A stretch of DNA of 64,000 nucleotides from Nocardioides plantarum (lineage in GTDB: Bacteria > Actinomycetota > Actinomycetes > Propionibacteriales > Nocardioidaceae). The DNA lies in NCBI RefSeq assembly GCF_006346395.1, contig NZ_VDMS01000001.1:1-64000 (forward strand), read 5' to 3'. Positions 63,997 through 64,000 of the stretch are shown piece by piece. The notes under the pieces are model-generated. The model was not told the origin of the DNA. It saw nothing but the letters and a program-made list of their open reading frames with translations, and ran no database searches. Position 1 is the stretch's first letter. Each line of letters opens with the position of its first letter. The position numbers were made by a program, and so were the translations under genes.

Positions 63997-64000
63997 GGGC

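Overview
The window is from a high-GC actinobacterium, most likely a member of the Nocardioidaceae (Nocardioides-like). The reasons are codon use with almost all third positions G/C, frequent GTG starts, an actinobacterial-type integration host factor, a PriA that lacks helicase motifs, AfsR/SARP and WYL regulators, three mycothiol/DinB-fold proteins, and families of short palindromic repeats carrying GGTCTCGA...TCGACC. The genus is inferred from general resemblance; no 16S sequence lies inside the window.

Layout. Bases 1-208 hold the promoter and leader of an rRNA operon that runs leftwards out of the window. From 337 to 10402 a single leftward arginine operon (argC, an ACT-domain gene, argJ, argB, argD, argF, argR, argG, a NUDIX remnant, argH, then a 3-methyladenine glycosylase) is read from a promoter overlapped by two tandem ARG boxes; nearly every junction is an ATGA, GTGA or TGATG overlap. 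Rightward genes follow (a mycothiol-dependent isomerase-like protein, a secreted glycine-rich protein, a DrrAB-type ABC exporter). Next come leftward pheS-pheT, an AfsR-type regulator and a lipoprotein. 22.9-27.1 kb holds a nonsense-mutated acetyltransferase, a DUF817 membrane protein, a divergent WYL regulator/DinB pair and a soluble histidine kinase. 27.2-29.75 kb is the infC-rpmI-rplT-rRNA methyltransferase operon with an AUC-started IF3 gene and an intrinsic terminator in its leader.

30-37.6 kb carries small accessory genes, hisE-hisG and an ABC ATPase/membrane pair. 37.6-41.3 kb is the riboflavin operon (ribD, ribE, ribBA, ribH) below an FMN riboswitch. 41.6-47.6 kb mixes a DUF2510 protein, rpe, a stand-alone LigD polymerase domain, an AAA ATPase and rsmB. 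47.6-64 kb is a long leftward housekeeping stretch: carA-carB-pyrD-(alpha-hydroxy-acid oxidase)-pyrF-lipoprotein, mihF-gmk-rpoZ-coaBC, metK, a repeat island, then priA-def-fmt-mmcQ/yjbR-rsmB.

The most unusual signals are: a repeat family with two invariant 13-base boxes around a variable palindromic core whose stems show compensatory changes; relatives of it inserted in frame in argD and forming the C-terminal tails of RibD and CarA; an ACT-domain (CASTOR-type) gene coupled to argC; the infC leader attenuator; and a recurring leaderless-promoter pattern (TANNNT, 6-7 bases, start codon).
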